DNA from: Candidatus Pyrohabitans jungbluthii
GTDB lineage: Archaea > Hydrothermarchaeota > Hydrothermarchaeia > Hydrothermarchaeales > BMS3B
Reading direction: 5' to 3'
Assembly: GCA_002010065.2 (NCBI GenBank)
Contig: MTMD02000011.1
Span: 5,117-69,116 of the forward strand
Length of the DNA stretch: 64,000 nucleotides
The translations under genes were made by a program, and so were the position numbers. This document shows, one piece after another, positions 59,596 to 64,000 of this stretch. The notes below the pieces were generated by a model that was not told where the DNA came from, made no database searches, and saw nothing but the letters and a program-made list of their open reading frames with translations. How positions within the stretch are numbered: the first letter of the stretch is position 1; each line of letters begins with the position of its first letter.

Positions 59596-60384
59596 ATGAG
59601 CAGAAGAATAATTTTAGTCGCTTTTGCGCTTCTGCTGCTCCTTTCGGGATGCACCTCTGAGAAGAAGGAGTACGGTAAGCATTCCGGGGGGGAGGTTCAG
59701 GACTTGGAGCCCCAGATATCTGAGTTTAAAATAGAAGAGATACTCATAAATGCTCAAAAACTGGACAACCAGTTTGTCTCCACAAGGGGGGTGGTAATGG
59801 AAACGGTGCAGACCCATAGCTATACCTATGCCAGAGTTAAGGACGATACAGGCGAAATTTGGGTCGCAGGACCAAAGACTCAGATCAAATCTGGAGAAGA
59901 GGTGGAGCTTTATGACGCCCTTGTGCTTCTTAATTTCAACTCTCCTGCCCTGAATAAAACCCTGGATGTTATTCTCATGGTACAGAGTTTTACCTCAGGA
60001 GAACCCTTCTCCTTCCATGGCTCCACCAACAGCAGGGCACCTCCTGCGAATATCTCTGTGGAGAAGCTGGAGGGTGGCTACACTGTGGCTGAGATTCTCT
60101 CAAGAAGCGAGGAGCTTTCTGGTAAGGAGGTTAGGCTCAGAGCGGTTGTTACAAAGGTGCTTCCCAACATTCTGGACAAAACCTGGATACACCTTCAGGA
60201 TGGCACAGTAAACAACGCCACGGGAGAGGATGAGCTGACGGTAACCTACTCTGGGAGTGAGGAGTTCAAGGTTGGTGACGTTGTTGTGGTGAGTGGAGTG
60301 CTCAAGACCAACGTTGATATAGGCTCTGGCTACTTCTTTAAGGTGCTGATTGAAGATGCAGATATAGAAAGAGAGGGGGCGTAA
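59596..60384 (+). CDS. Lipoprotein with two OB-fold-like domains
   Basis: 262 residues. A signal peptide with lipobox LLLLSGC gives a lipidated Cys near residue 19. Two OB-like domains follow: one near 45-130 (FVSTRGVVMETVQTHSYTYARVKDDTGEIWVAG) and one near 165-260 (SGKEVRLRAVVTKVLPNILDKTWIHLQDG, then VGDVVVVSGVLKTNVDIGSGYFF). Similar DNA-binding-type OB lipoproteins occur in archaea and some bacteria, with no known role. It stands alone on the plus strand. Confidence 0.75.
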   Translation: MSRRIILVAFALLLLLSGCTSEKKEYGKHSGGEVQDLEPQISEFKIEEILINAQKLDNQFVSTRGVVMETVQTHSYTYARVKDDTGEIWVAGPKTQIKSGEEVELYDALVLLNFNSPALNKTLDVILMVQSFTSGEPFSFHGSTNSRAPPANISVEKLEGGYTVAEILSRSEELSGKEVRLRAVVTKVLPNILDKTWIHLQDGTVNNATGEDELTVTYSGSEEFKVGDVVVVSGVLKTNVDIGSGYFFKVLIEDADIEREGA

Positions 60385-60504
60385 TTTAAACCGAGGGTAG
60401 CACTTTTAAATTTTACAGCGCTCTCGGGAAAAGTGCATATGCTCCACATGAAGAGGAAGTTGCGTTAGAGCAATCTTTAAAACAAGCTAGGCAGAGGGTT
60501 ATGT

Positions 60505-61677
60505 ATGCTCTTTGCTCACCTCGCAGACACCCACTTGGGCTACAGGCAGTACAATCTGGATGAAAGGGAGGAGGACTTCTACGCAGCCTTCGACGAGGCT
60601 GTTGATAAGATAATTCGCGAAGGCTGCGAATTTGTGCTCCACAGCGGCGACCTCTTCGACGAGCCCAGACCGCATGTTAAAGCCCTTGTGCGAGTGCGCG
60701 AAGCCATAGAGAGGCTTACCGACGCCGGGATAAAGTTTTACTGCATCGCGGGCAATCACGACATGCTCATGCGGCGCGGCGCTGTTCCACCCCAGAAGCT
60801 CTACCGCGAGGTTGAGTTTCTAACTCCAGTGAAGCCCTTTCGAGTGCAAGGCGATGTTTTCATCGCCGGCTTGCCCTACTTCTCCAAGATTCACCGCAAA
60901 GTTTTGCTTGAGAAGCTTTCGCAGCTCGAACGGAAGGCAGAAGATTTTGAAACCAGGGTGCTAGCCCTACATCAGGGCATTAAAAAGTACTTTGACCTGG
61001 AGTATGAGGTGGACCTCGCTGACCTGCCGAAAAACTTTCACTACTATGCGTTGGGGCATCTGCATAAAAAAATAATCGACACCTTTGGTGAGGGGGTGCT
61101 TGCCTATCCTGGCTCAACCGAGATATGGAGGAGCGATGAAATCAGAGAATACGAGAGGAACGGGAAGGGGTTTTACATTGTTGACACCGAGGAAATCGTG
61201 TCTGAGAGCATAAGATGGGTCCCCCTTGAGAGGGTACGCCCCTTTAGAAGGATAGAGATTGAGCGGGTTGAGGACATTTCCGCAGTGGCGAAGACGCTTG
61301 GAGATGGAAAACCAGTACTGCGCATCGAGGTTCGCTGCCCCTCTCATGAGTTCCAGAGGATTTATAACAGGATAATTGCTGAGCTGGGAGATAAGGCGTT
61401 ATATATAGACGTGAAGAAGCGCAGTCCAGGTGAGGAGGTTAAAACTCGAGAGGTTAGGAGGATAAGTGTAGAGCAGCTTATCCGGGAGAGCATGAGGGAG
61501 CACTCCAGCAGGGAGCAGGAGCTGGCTGTGGAACTTTTCAGACTTCTGGCAAAGGGCGAAGTTGAGGCAGCGCTACAGATTGCGCGCGAGTTCTTTGAGC
61601 ACTCCTATGAAGGCGGGCACTTAGCTTCGGACCAACCTGCCTCAAAAGGGCAGCTCAGCTTGGAGGGTTTCAAATGA
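60505..61677 (+). CDS. mre11: DNA double-strand break repair nuclease Mre11
   Basis: 390-residue metallophosphoesterase nuclease. Metal-ligand motifs are in order: LADTHLGYRQY, LHSGDLFDEPRP, IAGNHDML, ALHQGI and YALGHLHKK. The C-terminal part has Rad50-binding and capping features and ends with LSLEGFK. It works with Rad50 in end resection, and in archaea often with HerA and NurA, not seen in this window. The stop overlaps the rad50 start by four bases. Confidence 0.96.
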   Translation: MLFAHLADTHLGYRQYNLDEREEDFYAAFDEAVDKIIREGCEFVLHSGDLFDEPRPHVKALVRVREAIERLTDAGIKFYCIAGNHDMLMRRGAVPPQKLYREVEFLTPVKPFRVQGDVFIAGLPYFSKIHRKVLLEKLSQLERKAEDFETRVLALHQGIKKYFDLEYEVDLADLPKNFHYYALGHLHKKIIDTFGEGVLAYPGSTEIWRSDEIREYERNGKGFYIVDTEEIVSESIRWVPLERVRPFRRIEIERVEDISAVAKTLGDGKPVLRIEVRCPSHEFQRIYNRIIAELGDKALYIDVKKRSPGEEVKTREVRRISVEQLIRESMREHSSREQELAVELFRLLAKGEVEAALQIAREFFEHSYEGGHLASDQPASKGQLSLEGFK

Positions 61678-64000
61678 TTGTGGAAGAGGTGTACCTCAGG
61701 GACTTCAGGTCCCATGGTGCAACCAAGGTTAAATTCAATGATGGAATTACAGTTATAGTGGGGGAGAACGGCTCTGGAAAAACCACTCTACTAGAGGCGA
61801 TCAACTTTGCACTTTTTAAAAACTCAAGCGTTGGCGTTGACAATTTGATAAGGCGAGGTGCTGAGGAGGTGCAGGTCAGCCTTGTATTTCATGAGGGTGG
61901 GAGGAGGTACAGGGTTGTGAGGAGGCGTAAGCAGGGCAGAGCTTCGGGGAGTTCACTTTACGAGCTTAAGGATGGAGATGAGGTACTCATTGCAAAGGGC
62001 GAGGTGGAGGTAACTCGCGAGATAGAGCGCATCCTGGGAATAAATGCGGAGCTGTTCACAAGCGCTATTTACATTCGCCAGGGCGATATTGACGCCCTCC
62101 TCTCCGCTCAGCCCTCTGTGAGGAAGAGGGTAATAGGCAAGCTTCTTGGTGCTGAGGACATGGAAAGGGCTTACACCTCTATGCTTGAGGTGGTAAAGGA
62201 GTTTGAGATGCGCCTGGCAGCGCTGAAAAATGTGGACGCTGAGCTTAAGTTGGCAAGAGAGAAGCTCGCGGAGAGGCGTGCTGAGATCGAGAAGCTCGAG
62301 CGCCTGCTTGAGGAGGGGCGAGAGGCACGGGATGAGGTTGCGCGCTCTCTTACAGAAGTGGAGGAGGAGTTGAAGAGGCTTGAGGAGGGGCTTCGTTTAG
62401 TGCAGAGCAGGAGAGTGCTGAAGAAGGAGCGTGCCCATCTCCTGGAAAAGCTGGAAAGGCTAAAGCACTACTCTGCGAGATTGGAGGCGGTGAGGGAAAA
62501 GGGAGAAAGATACCTGGCGCTGGAGGCTGAGCTGGCTGAGCTGAGGAAGAGGGAGAAGAGGCTCTCAGTGCTGGAGGCTCTGCTAAAGACTAAAAGGAAA
62601 GAGGAGGAAGAGGCAGAAGCAAAGCTTGCAGAGGCTGAGGGTTACATTGAGAATGCCCTCAGGGCTGCAGGCAAAGCGCTGGGCGTTCCTGCGTTGACCT
62701 TAGAGAACCTCGAGGCAATGCTGGAGTGCAGGCTTCAGGAGCTTAAGGAGACGCAGGACAGCATTAGGCAGGAGATGGAGGCAACCGCCAAGGAGGCGGC
62801 AAAGCTTCGCGGAAGGGCGAGGGAAATTGAGAAGGCTCTGAAAGATTTGTTATCAGCAAAGAGCCACTGCCCTGTGTGCTCGAGCCCCTTGAGCCAGGAG
62901 AGGAAGGCAGAGCTGAGCCGGCAATATAAACTCAAGGTTGAGGAGGCGCTGCGCAAAGCGGAAGCGCTGGAGAGGGAGCTTGAGGACAGGAGGTATGAGC
63001 TTGGCTACGTGGAGAAGAAGCTGGCAGAAGCGAACAGGATTAGTGGAGAGCTTTCGGTTATCAGGAGGAGGGAGATGGAGAGGCAGAGGCTAAGGCAAAA
63101 GCTTGTGGAGCTGGAAGAAGAGCTTAAGAAGCTGGAAGAGGAGCGCCGCCTCCTTGAACCTCTCGCTGAAGATGTGGGGAGGGTTGAGAGGGAAAAAGCC
63201 TCGCTTGCCGAGGCGTATGAAGAGTATATAGAGGCGCGCGGATACCTCAGGAGTCACGCTCATGAAAAGGAGGAGATTGAGAAGAAACTTGAGGAGATTG
63301 AAGAAGAGCTTGCCCGCATTGATGAGTCGCTGAGGATGCTTCAGGAAAGGTTTGGCTATGAGGTTTCTGAGGAACACCACGTCCGTGTAAAGCAAAAGCG
63401 TGAGGAGATGCAGAGGAATCTCACAGAGCTTGAGAAGCGCATAAGCGCTGGCGAGGAGGCGGTAAAGCGTGTGAAAGGCGAGATTCAGGAGCTTGAAGCT
63501 GAGATAAACGCGCTAAAAGAAAAGCTACTGGAAAAGGAGAGGCTTGAGAAGTTTGTGGCACTTCTTAAAAAGATACGCAGCCTCTTCCACCGTGATAACC
63601 TGCAGAGGGAGCTTCGGAGACGAGCTCTGCCGCTGATAGAGCAGTACACCCGCGAAGTGTTTGAGGAGTTTAACCTTCCCTATAGTGAGCTTACCCTGAG
63701 CGAGGACTTCAGCATTACCCTCTTTGGGCCTCTGGGTGAGGAGAGCGCTGACATGCTAAGCGGCGGCGAGCGAATTGCCCTCGCATTAGCACTACGCCTG
63801 GGTATAGCAAAAGCTTTGTCTGGCAGCGCCATGGAGATGATAATGCTGGACGAACCCACGATTCACCTCGATGCCCAACGCAGGCAGGAGCTGGTGGAGA
63901 TAATCAAGAAGCTCTCCTCAATACCGCAAACGATAGTGGTAACCCACGACAAGGAGTTCGAGCAGGCGGCGGACAAGCTTCTGGTGGTGGAGAAGAAGGC
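61674..64000 (+). CDS. rad50: DNA double-strand break repair ATPase Rad50, 3' end cut by window
   Basis: 775 codons are visible, nearly the whole protein. Walker A is GENGSGKTT at residues 30-38, and the Q loop is in IYIRQGDIDALL. Long coiled coils flank the zinc hook, whose CPVC is at residues 399-402. The signature LSGGERIALALALR and Walker B/D loop MIMLDEPTIHLDAQRR follow, then the switch His in VVTHDKEFE. The frame is open at the right edge, probably a few codons from the stop. It is coupled to mre11 by an ATGA overlap. Confidence 0.97.
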   Translation, partial: MIVEEVYLRDFRSHGATKVKFNDGITVIVGENGSGKTTLLEAINFALFKNSSVGVDNLIRRGAEEVQVSLVFHEGGRRYRVVRRRKQGRASGSSLYELKDGDEVLIAKGEVEVTREIERILGINAELFTSAIYIRQGDIDALLSAQPSVRKRVIGKLLGAEDMERAYTSMLEVVKEFEMRLAALKNVDAELKLAREKLAERRAEIEKLERLLEEGREARDEVARSLTEVEEELKRLEEGLRLVQSRRVLKKERAHLLEKLERLKHYSARLEAVREKGERYLALEAELAELRKREKRLSVLEALLKTKRKEEEEAEAKLAEAEGYIENALRAAGKALGVPALTLENLEAMLECRLQELKETQDSIRQEMEATAKEAAKLRGRAREIEKALKDLLSAKSHCPVCSSPLSQERKAELSRQYKLKVEEALRKAEALERELEDRRYELGYVEKKLAEANRISGELSVIRRREMERQRLRQKLVELEEELKKLEEERRLLEPLAEDVGRVEREKASLAEAYEEYIEARGYLRSHAHEKEEIEKKLEEIEEELARIDESLRMLQERFGYEVSEEHHVRVKQKREEMQRNLTELEKRISAGEEAVKRVKGEIQELEAEINALKEKLLEKERLEKFVALLKKIRSLFHRDNLQRELRRRALPLIEQYTREVFEEFNLPYSELTLSEDFSITLFGPLGEESADMLSGGERIALALALRLGIAKALSGSAMEMIMLDEPTIHLDAQRRQELVEIIKKLSSIPQTIVVTHDKEFEQAADKLLVVEKK

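Overview
This 64 kb window looks like chromosomal DNA from an archaeon, most likely a euryarchaeote. The evidence is the archaeal order of the S10/spc ribosomal-protein genes (with L32e, L19e, S4e, L34e, L14e and RNase P subunit Rpp29), an archaeal SecY, TiaS, a Cbf5-type TruB, Mre11/Rad50, FBP aldolase/phosphatase and a formylmethanofuran:tetrahydromethanopterin formyltransferase. The lineage cannot be fixed from this sequence alone. An Archaeoglobus-like or Hydrothermarchaeota-like anaerobe using tetrahydromethanopterin C1 chemistry and sulfur redox would fit, but that is inference.

Layout: 1-11721 is one long plus-strand translation/secretion run, from the end of rpsC to truB, followed by tRNA-Ser(TGA). 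12007-16580 (minus) is a compact gap-pyrD-pyrK-fbp-tpi cluster joining gluconeogenesis and pyrimidine synthesis, with a bacterial-type GAPDH. 16640-16768 holds GC-rich hairpin repeats that recur in inverted orientation at 43041-43180. 17119-19752 (minus) has two F420-dependent LLM-type oxidoreductases and an MqnD-like protein. 20300-23500 is a more AT-rich stretch around tRNA-Arg(CCT) with small membrane and unknown proteins and ftr. 23516-25765 holds tiaS and a conserved archaeal HTH regulator. 25737-29182 (minus) is a four-gene lipoate assembly operon: two radical-SAM LipS-type proteins, a lipoate ligase and an H-protein-like lipoyl carrier. 29214-30589 holds a DUF92 membrane protein and S3Ae.

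30793-36744 is a signalling island. A protoglobin-PAS sensor, a GAF-PAS-PAS histidine kinase, a receiver-only response regulator and a lone type-II/IV-secretion-like ATPase are packed end to end. The island is bracketed by two paralogous two-TM/coiled-coil proteins that share the sensor's C-terminal linker motif. Next come a PRC-barrel membrane protein, gatCAB, a nucleotidyltransferase remnant, thiC, a beta-hydroxyacid dehydrogenase, an EF-Tu-like protein lacking its P-loop, a KaiC-like ATPase, an ACT protein and a UPF0182 membrane protein.

48573-53955 is a sulfur-redox region. Two small DsrE/F/H-like gene sets diverge from each other, and the plus-strand set is followed by a DsrM/DsrK-like membrane reductase (DsrK carries a C-terminal C2H2-like tail), a monothiol thioredoxin-like protein and a five-heme lipoprotein cytochrome. 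The rest holds a NatAB-like ABC exporter in which one permease is fused to a PrsW-like protease domain, an ATP-dependent DNA ligase, an orphan VapB-like antitoxin, an OB-fold lipoprotein, and mre11-rad50 (rad50 cut by the window end).

The best candidates for new biology are the globin/kinase/ATPase island with its flanking paralogs, the 7-7-7 hairpin repeat family, the Dsr-type cluster alongside the lipoate operon, and the permease-PrsW fusion.
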